Below are positions 33,101 to 46,660 of a stretch of DNA of 64,000 nt, piece by piece. Within the stretch, counting starts at the first letter, position 1. Every line of letters starts with the position of its first letter. A program made the translations under genes and the position numbers. The notes under the pieces are model-generated. The model was given only the letters and a program-made list of their open reading frames with translations. It did not search any database and was not told the origin of the DNA. This DNA comes from Aulostomus chinensis (taxonomy: Eukaryota > Chordata > Actinopteri > Syngnathiformes > Aulostomidae), in contig JBBMOA010000001.1 in the NCBI GenBank assembly GCA_037954235.1, positions 36,052,074 to 36,116,073 on the forward strand, given 5' to 3'.

Positions 33101-36100
33101 TAAGAAGTGATGCTACAGTGATGTGGTGAGAGTTGCTACGAACCTCAAAATGATGCGACAGTGATGTGGTGAGAGTTGCTACGAATCTCAAAATGATGCG
33201 ACAGTGATGTAGTGAGAGTTGCTACGAACCTAAGAAGTGATGCTACAGTGATGTAATGAGAGTTGCTACGAATCTCCAAATGATGCTAAAGTGATGTAAT
33301 GAGAGTTGCTACAAACCTAAGAAGTGATGCTACAGTAATGTGGTGAGAGTTGATAGTAATTTCAAAATAATGCTAAAGCGGTATAATGAGAGTTGCTACT
33401 TCCCTAAGAAATGATGCTACAATGATGTAGTGAGAGTTGCTACGAACCTCAAAATGATGCAACAGTGATGTAATGAGGGTTGCTATTTACCTAAGAAATG
33501 ATGCTACGAATCTCAAAATGATGCGACAGTGATGTCGTGAGAGTTTCTACGATCCTCAAAATGATGCTAAAGTGATGTAATGAGAGTTGCGATAAACCTA
33601 AGAAGTGATGCTACAGTGATGTAGTGAGAGTTGATAGTAATTTCAAAATAATGCTAAAGCGGTGCAATGAGAGTTGCTACTTCCCTAAGAAATGATGCGA
33701 CAGTGATGTGGTTAGAGTTGCTCTAACCTCAAAATGATGGTACAGTGATATAATGAGGGTTGCTATTTACCTAAGAAATGATGCCACAGTGATGTGGTGA
33801 GAGTTGCTACGAACCTCAAAATGATGCTACAGTGATGCGGTGAGAGTTGCTACGAATCTCGAAATGATGCGACAGTAATGTCGTGAGAGTTGCTACGAAT
33901 CTCGAAATGATTCTAAAGTGATGTAATGAGAGTTGCTACAAACCTAAGAAGTGATGCTACAGTGATGTGGTGAGAGTTGATAGTAATTTCAAAATAATGC
34001 TACAGTTGCAACTTCCCTAAGAAATGATGCTACAGTGATGTGGTGAGAGTTGCTACGAACCTCAAAATGATGCTACAGTGATGTAATGAGGGTTGCTATT
34101 TACCTAAGAAATGATGCTACAGTGATGTGGTGAGAGTTGCTACGAACCTCAAAATGATGCTACAGTGATGTGGTGAGAGTTGCTACGAACCGCAAAATGA
34201 TACTACAGTGATATAATGAGGGTTGCTATTTACCTAAGAAATGATGCTGCAGTGATGTGGTGATAGTTGCTACGAAACTCAAAATGATGCTACAGTGATG
34301 TAATGAGGGTTGCTATTTACCTAAGAAATGATGCTACAGTGATGTGGTGAGAGTTGCTACGAATCTCAAAATGATGCTACAGTGATGTGGTGAGAGTTGC
34401 TACGAACCGCAAAATGATACTACAGTGATATAATGAGGGTTGCTATTTACCGAAGAAATGATGCGACAGTGATGTGGTGAGAGTTGCTACGAACCGCAAA
34501 ATGATGCTACAGTGATATAATGAGGGTTGCTATTTACCTAAGAAATGATGCTACAGTGATGTGGTGAGAGTTGCTACGAACCTCAAAATGATGCTACAGT
34601 GATGTAATGAGAGTTGCTACGAATCTCAAAATGATGCTAAAGTAATGTCGTGAGAGTTGCTACGATTCTCAAAATGATGCTAAAGTGATGTAATGAGAGT
34701 TGCTAAAAAACCTAAAAAGTGATGCTACAGTGATGTGGTGAGAGTTGATAGTAATTTCAAAATAATGCGAAAGCGGTGTAATGAGAGTTGCTACTTCCCT
34801 AAGAAATGATGCGACAGTGATGTGGTGACAGTTGCTACGAACCTCAAAATGATTCTACAGTGATGTAATGAGGGTTGCTATTTACCTAAGAAATGATGCC
34901 ACAGTGATGTGGTGAGAGTTGCTACGAACCTAAAAAATGATGCTACAGTGATGTAGTGAGAGTTGCTACGAACCTAAGAAGTGATGCTACAGTGATGTAA
35001 TGAGAGTTGCTACTAATCTCAAAATCATGCTACAGTAATGTCGTGAGAGTTGCTACGAATCTCAAAATGATGCTAAAGTGATGTAATCAGAGTTGCTACA
35101 AACCTAAGAAGTGATGCTACAGTGATGTGGTGAGAGTTGATAGTAATTTCAAAATAATGCTAAAGCGGTGTTATGAGAGTTGCTACTTCCCTAAGAAATG
35201 ATGCTACAATGATGTAGTGAGAGTTGCTACGAACCTCAAAATGATGCAACAGTGATGTAATGAGGGTTGCTATTTACCTAAGAAATGATGCTACAGTGAT
35301 GTGGTGAGAGTTGCTACGAATCTCAAAATGATGCGACAGTGATGTCGTGAGAGTTGCTACGATCCTCAAAATGATGCTAAAGTGATGTAATGAGAGTTGC
35401 GACAAACCTAAGAAGTGATGCTACAGTGATGTAGTGAGAGTTGATAGTAATTTCAAAATAATGCTAAAGCGGTGTAATGAGAGTTGCTACTTCCCTAAGA
35501 AATGATGCGACAGTGATGTGGTGAGAGTTGCTCTAACCTCAAAATGATGGTACAGTGATATAATGAGGGTTGCTATTTACCTAAGAAATGATGCCACAGT
35601 GATGTGGTGAGAGTTGCTACGAACCTCAAAATGATGCTACAGTGATGTGGTGAGAGTTGCTACGAATCTCAAAATGATGCGACAGTAATGTCGTGAGAGT
35701 TGCTACGAATCTCAAAATGATGCTAAAGTGATGTAATGAGAGTTGCTAAAAACCTAAGAAGTGATGCTACAGTGATGTGGTGAGAGTTGATAGTAATTTC
35801 AAAATAATGCTAAAGCGGTGTAATGAGAGTTGCTACTTCCCTAAGAAATGATGCTACAGTGATGTGGTGAGAGTTGCTACGAACCTCAAAATGATGCTAC
35901 AGTGATGTGGTGAGAGTTGCTACGAACCGCAAAATGATACTACAGTGATATAATGAGGGTTGCTATTTACCTAAGAAATGATGCTACAGTGATGTGGTGA
36001 GAGTTGCTACGAACCGCAAAATGATACTACAGTGATATAATGAGGGTTGCTATTTACCTAAGAAATGATGCTACAGTGATGTGGTGAGAGTTGCTACGAA

Positions 36101-39100
36101 TCTCAAAATGATGCTACAGTGATGTAATGAGGGTTGCTATTTACCTAAGAAATGATGCTACAGTGATGTAATGAGAGTTGCTACGAATCTCAAAACGATG
36201 CTAAAGTAATGTCGTGAGAGTTGCTACTATCCTCAAAATGATGCTAAAGTGATGTAATGAGAGTTGCTACAAACCTAAGAAGTGATGCTACAGTGATGTG
36301 GTGAGAGTTGCTACGAACCTCAAAATGATGCGACAGTGATGTGGTGAGAGTTGCTACGAATCTCAAAATGATGCGACAGTGATGTAGTGAGAGTTGCTAC
36401 GAACCTAAGAAGTGATGCTACAGTGATGTAATGAGAGTTGCTATTTACCTAAGAAATGATGCTACGAATCTCAAAATGATGCGACAGTGATGTCGTGAGA
36501 GTTTCTACGATCCTCAAAATGATTCTAAAGTGATGTAATGAGAGTTGCGATAAACCTAAGAAGTGATGCTACAGTGATGTAGTGAGAGTTGATAGTAATT
36601 TCAACATAATGCTAAAGCGGTGCAATGAGAGTTGCTACTTCCCTAAGAAATGATGCGACAGTGATGTGGTTAGAGTTGCTCTAACCTCAAAATGATGGTA
36701 CAGTGATATAATGAGGGTTGATATTTACCTAAGAAATGATGCCACAGTGATGTGGTGAGAGTTGCTACGAACCTCAAAATGATGCTACAGTGATGCGGTG
36801 AGAGTTGCTACGAATCTCAAAATGATGCTACAGTGATGTGGTGAGAGTTGCTACGAACCGCAAAATGATACTACAGTGATATAATGAGGGTTGCTATTTA
36901 CCTAAGAAATGATGCTACAGTGATGTGGTGAGAGTTGCTACGAATCTCAAAATGATACTACAGTGATATAATGAGGGTTGCTATTTACCGAAGAAATGAT
37001 GCGACAGTGATGTGGTGAGAGTTGCTACGAACCGCAAAATGATGCTACAGTGATATAATGAGGGTTGCTATTTACCTAAGAAATGATGCTACAGTGATGT
37101 GGTGAGAGTTGCTACGAACCTCAAAATGATGCTACAGTGATGTAATGAGAGTTGCTACGAATCTCAAAATGATGCTAAAGTAATGTCGTGAGAGTTGCTC
37201 CTATCCTCGAAATGATGCAACAGTGATGTAGTGAGAGTTGCTACGATTCTCAAAATGATGCTAAAGTGATGTAATGAGAGTTGCTAAAAAACCTAAAAAG
37301 TGATGCTACAGTGATGTGGTGAGAGTTGATAGTAATTTCAAAATAATGCGAAAGCGGTGTAATGAGAGTTGCTACTTCCCTAAGAAATGATGCGACAGTG
37401 ATGTGGTGACAGTTGCTACGAACCTCAAAATGATTCTACAGTGATGTAATGAGGGTTGCTATTTACCTAAGAAATGATGCCACAGTGATGTGGTGAGAGT
37501 TGCTACGAACCTAAAAAATGATGCTACAGTGATGTAGTGAGAGTTGCTACGAACCTAAGAAGTGATGCTACAGTGATGTAATGAGAGTTGCTACTAATCT
37601 CAAAATCATGCTACAGTAATGTCGTGAGAGTTGCTACGAATCTCAAAATGATGCTAAAGTGATGTAATCAGAGTTGCTACAAACCTAAGAAGTGATGCTA
37701 CAGTGATGTGGTGAGAGTTGATAGTAATTTCAAAATAATGCTAAAGCGGTGTTATGAGAGTTGCTACTTCCCTAAGAAATGATGCGACAGTGATGTGGTG
37801 AGAGTTGCTCTAACCTCAAAATGATGGTACAGTGATGTAATGAGGGTTGCTATTTACCTAAGAAATGATGCCACAGTGATGTGGTGAGAGTTGCTACGAA
37901 CCTCAAAATGATACTACAGTGATGTGGTGAGAGTTGCTACGAATCTCAAAATGATGCTACAGTGATGTAATGAGGGTTGCTATTTACCTAAGAAATGATG
38001 CTACAGTGATGTGGTGAGAGTTGCTACGAATCTCAAAATGATGCGACAGTGATGTCGTGAGAGTTGCTACGATCCTCAAAATGATGCTAAAGTGATGTAA
38101 TGAGAGTTGCGACAAACCTAAGAAGTGATGCTACAGTGATGTAGTGAGAGTTGATAGTAATTTCAAAATAATGCTAAAGCGGTGTAATGAGAGTTGCTAC
38201 TTCCCTAAGAAATGATGCGACAGTGATGTGGTGAGAGTTGCTCTAACCTCAAAATGATGGTACAGTGATGTAATGAGGGTTGCTATTTACCTAAGAAATG
38301 ATGCCACAGTGATGTGGTGAGAGTTGCTACGAACCTCAAAATGATACTACAGTGATGTGGTGAGAGTTGCTACGAATCTCAAAATGATGCTACAGTGATG
38401 TAATGAGGGTTGCTATTTACCGAAGAAATGATGCTACAGTGATGTGGTGAGAGTTGCTACGAACCTCAAAATGATGCTACAGTGATGTAATGAGGGTTGC
38501 TATTTACCTAAGAAATGATGCCACAGTGATGTGGTGAGAGTTGCTCCGAACCTCAAAATGATGCTACAGTGATGTAATGAGAGTTGCTATGAATCTCAAA
38601 ACGATGCTAAAGTAATGTCGTGAGAGTTGCTACTATCCTCAAAATGATGCTAAAGTGATGTAATGAGAGTTGCTACGAACCTCAAAATGATGCGACAGTG
38701 ATGTGGTGAGAGTTGCTACGAATCTCAAAATGATGCGACAGTGATGTAGTGAGAGTTGCTACGAACCTAAGAAGTGATGCTACAGTGATGTAATGAGAGT
38801 TGCTACTAATCTCAAAATCATGCTACAGTAATGTCGTGAGAGTTGCTACGAATCTCAAAATGATGCTAAAGTGATGTAATGAGAGTTGCTACAAACCTAA
38901 GAAGTGATGCTACAGTGATGTGGTGAGAGTTGATAGTAATTTCAAAATAATGCTAAAGCGGTGTTATGAGAGTTGCTACTTCCCGAAGAAATGATGCTAC
39001 AATGATGTAGTGAGAGTTGCTACGAACCTCAAAATGATGCTACAGTGATGTAATGAGGGTTGCTATTTACCTAAGAAATGATGCTACAGTGATGTGGTGA

Positions 39101-40129
39101 GAGTTGCTACGAATCTCAAAATGATGCGACAGTGATGTCGTGAGAGTTGCTACCATCCTCAAAATGATGCTAAAGTGATGTAATGAGAGTTGCGACAAAC
39201 CTAAGAAGTGATGCTACAGTGATGTAGTGAGAGTTGCTACGAACCTCAAAATGATGCTACAGTGATGTAATGAGGGTTGCTATTTACCTAAGAAATGATG
39301 CCACAGTGATGTGGTGAGAGTTGCTACGAACCTCAAAATGATGCTACAGTGATGTGGTGAGAGTTGCTACGAATCTCAAAATGATGCGACAGTAATGTCG
39401 TGAGAGTTGCTACGAATCTCAAAATGATGCTAAAGTGATGTAATGAGAGTTGCTAAAAACCTAAGAAGTGATGCTACAGTGATGTGGTGAGAGTTGATAG
39501 TAATTTCAAAATAATGCTAAAGCGGTGTAATGAGAGTTGCTACTTCCCTAAGAAATGATGCTACAGTGATGTGGTGAGAGTTGCTACGAACCTCAAAATG
39601 ATGCTACAGTGATGTAATGAGGGTTGCTATTTACCTAAGAAATTATGCTACAGTGATGTGGTGAGAGTTGCTACGAACCTCAAAATGATGCTACAGTGAT
39701 GTGGTGAGAGTTGCTACGAACCGCAAAATGATACTACAGTGATATAATGAGGGTTGCTATTTACCTAAGAAATGATGCTACAGTGATGTGGTGAGAGTTG
39801 CTACGAACCGCAAAATGATACTACAGTGATATAATGAGGGTTGCTATTTACCTAAGAAATGATGCTACAGTGATGTGGTGAGAGTTGCTACGAATCTCAA
39901 AATGATGCTACAGTGATGTAATGAGGGTTGCTATTTACCTAAGAAATGATGCTACAGTGATGTAATGAGAGTTGCTACGAATCTCAAAACGATGCTAAAG
40001 TAATGTCGTGAGAGTTGCTACTATCCTCAAAATGATGCTAAAGTGATGTAATGAGAGTTGCTACAAACCTAAGAAGTGATGCTACAGTGATGTGGTGAGA
40101 GTTGCTACGAACCTCAAAATGATGCGACA

Positions 40130-41700
40130 GTGATGTGGTGAGAGTTGCTACGAATCTCAAAATGATGCGACAGTGATGTAGTGAGAGTTGCTACGAACCT
40201 AAGAAGTGATGCTACAGTGATGTAATGAGAGTTGCTACGAATCTCCAAATGATGCTAAAGTGATGTAATGAGAGTTGCTACAAACCTAAGAAGTGATGCT
40301 ACAGTGATGTGGTGAGAGTTGATAGTAATTTCAAAATAATGCTAAAGCGGTATGAGAGTTGCTACTTCCCTAAGAAATGATGCTACAATGATGTAGTGAG
40401 AGTTGCTACGAACCTCAAAATGATGCAACAGTGATGTAATGAGGGTTGCTATTTACCTAAGAAATGATGCTACGAATCTCAAAATGATGCGACAGTGATG
40501 TCGTGAGAGTTTCTACGATCCCCAAAATGATGCTAAAGTGATGTAATGAGAGTTGCGATAAACCTAAGAAGTGATGCCACAGTGATGTGGTGAGAGTTGC
40601 TACGAACCTCAAAATGATGCTACAGTGATGCGGTGAGAGTTGCTACGAATCTCGAAATGATGCGACAGTAATGTCGTGAGAGTTGCTACGAATCTCGAAA
40701 TGATTCTAAAGTGATGTAATGAGAGTTGCTACAAACCTAAGAAGTGATGCTACAGTGATGTGGTGAGAGTTGATAGTAATTTCAAAATAATGCTACAGTT
40801 GCAACTTCCCTAAGAAATGATGCTACAGTGATGTGGTGAGAGTTGCTACGAACCTCAAAATGATGCTACAGTGATGTAATGAGGGTTGCTATTTACCTAA
40901 GAAATGATGCGACAGTGATGTGGTGAGAGTTGCTACGAATCTCAAAATGATGCGACAGTGATGTAGTGAGAGTTGCTACGAACCTAAGAAGTGATGCTAC
41001 AGTGATGTAATGAGAGTTGCTACGAATCTCCAAATGATGCTAAAGTGATGTAATGAGAGTTGCTACAAACCTAAGAAGTGATGCTACAGTGATGTGGTGA
41101 GAGTTGATAGTAATTTCAAAATAATGCTAAAGCGGTATGAGAGTTGCTACTTCCCTAAGAAATGATGCTACAATGATGTAGTGAGAGTTGCTACGAACCT
41201 CAAAATGATGCAACAGTGATGTAATGAGGGTTGCTATTTACCTAAGAAATGATGCTACGAATCTCAAAATGATGCGACAGTGATGTCGTGAGAGTTTCTA
41301 CGATCATCAAAATGATGCTAAAGTGATGTAATGAGAGTTGCGATAAACCTAAGAAGTGATGCCACAGTGATGTGGTGAGAGTTGCTACGAACCTCAAAAT
41401 GATGCTACAGTGATGCGGTGAGAGTTGCTACGAATCTCGAAATGATGCGACAGTAATGTCGTGAGAGTTGCTACGAATCTCGAAATGATTCTAAAGTGAT
41501 GTAATGAGAGTTGCTACAAACCTAAGAAGTGATGCTACAGTGATGTGGTGAGAGTTGATAGTAATTTCAAAATAATGCTACAGTTGCAACTTCCCTAAGA
41601 AATGATGCTACAGTGATGTGGTGAGAGTTGCTACGAACCTCAAAATGATGCTACAGTGATGTAATGAGGGTTGCTATTTACCTAAGAAATGATGCTACAG
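40130..41700 (+). repeat. Two-copy 785-bp satellite block
   Basis: The short-monomer marker AAAGCGGTATGAGAG (40341 and 41126) and GATGCGGTGAG (40627 and 41412) both recur at 785 bp, giving two adjacent copies. Boundaries are approximate. Confidence 0.75.
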
Positions 41701-44700
41701 TGATGTGGTGAGAGTTGCTACGAACCTCAAAATGATGCTACAGTGATGTGGTGAGAGTTGCTACGAACCGCAAAATGATACTACAGTGATATAATGAGGG
41801 TTGCTATTTACCTAAGAAATGATGCTGCAGTGATGTGGTGATAGTTGCTACGAAACTCAAAATGATGCTACAGTGATGTAATGAGGGTTGCTATTTACCT
41901 AAGAAATGATGCTACAGTGATGTAATGAGGGTTGCTATTTACCTAAGAAATGATGCTACAGTGATGTGGTGAGAGTTGCTACGAATCTCAAAATGATGCT
42001 ACAGTGATGTGGTGAGAGTTGCTACGAACCGCAAAATGATACTACAGTGATATAATGAGGGTTGCTATTTACCGAAGAAATGATGCGACAGTGATGTGGT
42101 GAGAGTTGCTACGAACCGCAAAATGATGCAACAGTGATATAATGAGGGTTGCTATTTACCTAAGAAATGATGCTACAGTGATGTGGTGAGAGTTGCTACG
42201 AACCTCAAAATGATGCTACAGTGATGTAATGAGAGTTGCTACGAATCTCAAAATGATGCTAAAGTAATGTCGTGAGAGTTGCTCCTATCCTCGAAATGAT
42301 GCAACAGTGATGTAGTGAGAGTTGCTACGATTCTCAAAATGATGCTAAAGTGATGTAATGAGAGTTGCTAAAAAACCTAAAAAGTGATGCTACAGTGATG
42401 TGGTGAGAGTTGATAGTAATTTCAAAATAATGCGAAAGCGGTGTAATGAGAGTTGCTACTTCCCTAAGAAATGATGCGACAGTGATGTGGTGACAGTTGC
42501 TACGAACCTCAAAATGATTCTACAGTGATGTAATGAGGGTTGCTATTTACCTAAGAAATGATGCCACAGTGATGTGGTGAGAGTTGCTACGAACCTAAAA
42601 AATGATGCTACAGTGATGTAGTGAGAGTTGCTACGAACCTAAGAAGTGATGCTACAGTGATGTAATGAGAGTTGCTACTAATCTCAAAATCATGCTACAG
42701 TAATGTCGTGAGAGTTGCTACGAATCTCAAAATGATGCTAAAGTGATGTAATGAGAGTTGCTAAAAACCTAAGAAGTGATGCTACAGTGATGTGGTGAGA
42801 GTTGATAGTAATTTCAAAATAATGCTAAAGCGGTGTAATGAGAGTTGCTACTTCCCTAAGAAATGATGCTACAGTGATGTGGTGAGAGTTGCTACGAACC
42901 TCAAAATGATGCTACAGTGATGTAATGAGGGTTGCTATTTACCTAAGAAATTATGCTACAGTGATGTGGTGAGAGTTGCTACGAACCTCAAAATGATGCT
43001 ACAGTGATGTGGTGAGAGTTGCTACGAACCGCAAAATGATACTACAGTGATATAATGAGGGTTGCTATTTACCTAAGAAATGATGCTACAGTGATGTGGT
43101 GAGAGTTGCTACGAACCGCAAAATGATACTACAGTGATATAATGAGGGTTGCTATTTACCTAAGAAATGATGCTACAGTGATGTGGTGAGAGTTGCTACG
43201 AATCTCAAAATGATGCTACAGTGATGTAATGAGGGTTGCTATTTACCTAAGAAATGATGCTACAGTGATGTAATGAGAGTTGCTACGAATCTCAAAACGA
43301 TGCTAAAGTAATGTCGTGAGAGTTGCTACTATCCTCAAAATGATGCTAAAGTGATGTAATGAGAGTTGCGACAAACCTAAGAAGTGATGCTACAGTGATG
43401 TGGTGAGAGTTGCTACGAACCTCAAAATGATGCGACAGTGATGTGGTGAGAGTTGCTACGAATCTCAAAATGATGCGACAGTGATGTAGTGAGAGTTGCT
43501 ACGAACCTAAGAAGTGATGCTACAGTGATGTAATGAGAGTTGCTACGAATCTCCAAATGATGCTAAAGTGATGTAATGAGAGTTGCTACAAACCTAAGAA
43601 GTGATGCTACAGTGATGTGGTGAGAGTTGATAGTAATTTCAAAATAATGCTAAAGCGGTATAATGAGAGTTGCTACTTCCCTAAGAAATGATGCTACAAT
43701 GATGTAGTGAGAGTTGCTACGAACCTCAAAATGATGCAACAGTGATGTAATGAGGGTTGCTATTTACCTAAGAAATGATGCTACGAATCTCAAAATGATG
43801 CGACAGTGATGTCGTGAGAGTTTCTACGATCCTCAAAATGATGCTAAAGTGATGTAATGAGAGTTGCGATAAACCTAAGAAGTGATGCTACAGTGATGTA
43901 GTGAGAGTTGATAGTAATTTCAAAATAATGCTAAAGCGGTGCAATGAGAGTTGCTACTTCCCTAAGAAATGATGCGACAGTGATGTGGTTAGAGTTGCTC
44001 TAACCTCAAAATGATGGTACAGTGATATAATGAGGGTTGCTATTTACCTAAGAAATGATGCCACAGTGATGTGGTGAGAGTTGCTACGAACCTCAAAATG
44101 ATGCTACAGTGATGCGGTGAGAGTTGCTACGAATCTCGAAATGATGCGACAGTAATGTCGTGAGAGTTGCTACGAATCTCGAAATGATTCTAAAGTGATG
44201 TAATGAGAGTTGCTACAAACCTAAGAAGTGATGCTACAGTGATGTGGTGAGAGTTGATAGTAATTTCAAAATAATGCTACAGTTGCAACTTCCCTAAGAA
44301 ATGATGCTACAGTGATATGGTGAGAGTTGCTACGAACCTCAAAATGATGCTACAGTGATGTAATGAGGGTTGCTATTTACCTAAGAAATGATGCTACAGT
44401 GATGTGGTGAGAGTTGCTACGAACCTCAAAATGATGCTACAGTGATGTGGTGAGAGTTGCTACGAACCGCAAAATGATACTACAGTGATATAATGAGGGT
44501 TGCTATTTACCTAAGAAATGATGCTGCAGTGATGTGGTGAGAGTTGCTACGAAACTCAAAATGATGCTACAGTGATGTAATGAGGGTTGCTATTTACCTA
44601 AGAAATGATGCCACAGTGATGTGGTGAGAGTTGCTACGAACCTCAAAATGATGCTACAGTGATGTGGTGAGAGTTGCTACGAATCTCAAAATGATGCGAC

Positions 44701-46394
44701 AGTAATGTCGTGAGAGTTGCTACGAATCTCAAAATGATTCTAAAGTGATGTAATGAGAGTTGCTAAAAACCTAAGAAGTGATGCTACAGTGATGTGGTGA
44801 GAGTTGATAGTAATTTCAAAATAATGCTAAAGCGGTGTAATGAGAGTTGCTACTTCCCTAAGAAATGATGCGACAGTGATGTGGTGACAGTTGCTACGAA
44901 CCTCAAAATGATTCTACAGTGATGTAATGAGGGTTGCTATTTACCTAAGAAATGATGCCACAGTGATGTGGTGAGAGTTGCTACGAACCTAAAAAATGAT
45001 GCTACAGTGATGTAGTGAGAGTTGCTACGAACCTAAGAAGTGATGCTACAGTGATGTAATGAGAGTTGCTACTAATCTCAAAATCATGCTACAGTAATGT
45101 CGTGAGAGTTGCTACGAATCTCAAAATGATGCTAAAGTGATGTAATGAGAGTTGCTAAAAACCTAAGAAGTGATGCTACAGTGATGTGGTGAGAGTTGAT
45201 AGTAATTTCAAAATAATGCTAAAGCGGTGTAATGAGAGTTGCTACTTCCCTAAGAAATGATGCTACAGTGATGTGGTGAGAGTTGCTACGAACCTCAAAA
45301 TGATGCTACAGTGATGTAATGAGGGTTGCTATTTACCTAAGAAATTATGCTACAGTGATGTGGTGAGAGTTGCTACGAACCTCAAAATGATGCTACAGTG
45401 ATGTGGTGAGAGTTGCTACGAACCGCAAAATGATACTACAGTGATATAATGAGGGTTGCTATTTACCTAAGAAATGATGCTACAGTGATGTGGTGAGAGT
45501 TGCTACGAACCGCAAAATGATACTACAGTGATATAATGAGGGTTGCTATTTACCTAAGAAATGATGCTACAGTGATGTGGTGAGAGTTGCTACGAATCTC
45601 AAAATGATGCTACAGTGATGTAATGAGGGTTGCTATTTACCTAAGAAATGATGCTACAGTGATGTAATGAGAGTTGCTACGAATCTCAAAACGATGCTAA
45701 AGTAATGTCGTGAGAGTTGCTACTATCCTCAAAATGATGCTAAAGTGATGTAATGAGAGTTGCTACAAACCTAAGAAGTGATGCTACAGTGATGTGGTGA
45801 GAGTTGCTACGAACCTCAAAATGATGCGACAGTGATGTGGTGAGAGTTGCTACGAATCTCAAAATGATGCGACAGTGATGTAGTGAGAGTTGCTACGAAC
45901 CTAAGAAGTGATGCTACAGTGATGTAATGAGAGTTGCTATTTACCTAAGAAATGATGCTACGAATCTCAAAATGATGCGACAGTGATGTCGTGAGAGTTT
46001 CTACGATCCTCAAAATGATTCTAAAGTGATGTAATGAGAGTTGCGATAAACCTAAGAAGTGATGCTACAGTGATGTAGTGAGAGTTGATAGTAATTTCAA
46101 AATAATGCTAAAGCGGTGCAATGAGAGTTGCTACTTCCCTAAGAAATGATGCGACAGTGATGTGGTTAGAGTTGCTCTAACCTCAAAATGATGGTACAGT
46201 GATATAATGAGGGTTGCTATTTACCTAAGAAATGATGCCACAGTGATGTGGTGAGAGTTGCTACGAACCTCAAAATGATGCTACAGTGATGCGGTGAGAG
46301 TTGCTACGAATCTCAAAATGATGCTACAGTGATGTGGTGAGAGTTGCTACGAACCGCAAAATGATACTACAGTGATATAATGAGGGTTGCTATT

Positions 46395-46660
46395 TACCTA
46401 AGAAATGATGCTACAGTGATGTGGTGAGAGTTGCTACGAATCTCAAAATGATACTACAGTGATATAATGAGGGTTGCTATTTACCTAAGAAATGATGCTA
46501 CAGTGATGTGGTGAGAGTTGCTACGAATCTCAAAATGATACTACAGTGATATAATGAGGGTTGCTATTTACCTAAGAAATGATGCTACAGTGATGTGGTG
46601 AGAGTTGCTACGAATCTCAAAATGATACTACAGTGATATAATGAGGGTTGCTATTTACCG
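46395..46660 (+). repeat. Local triplication of an 87-bp dimer
   Basis: The dimer containing TCTCAAAATGATACTAC, GATATAATGAGGG and TTTACCTAAGAAATG is repeated three times at exactly 87-bp steps (46441, 46528, 46615). It is a 43+44-bp pair caught at an early stage of amplification. Confidence 0.85.
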
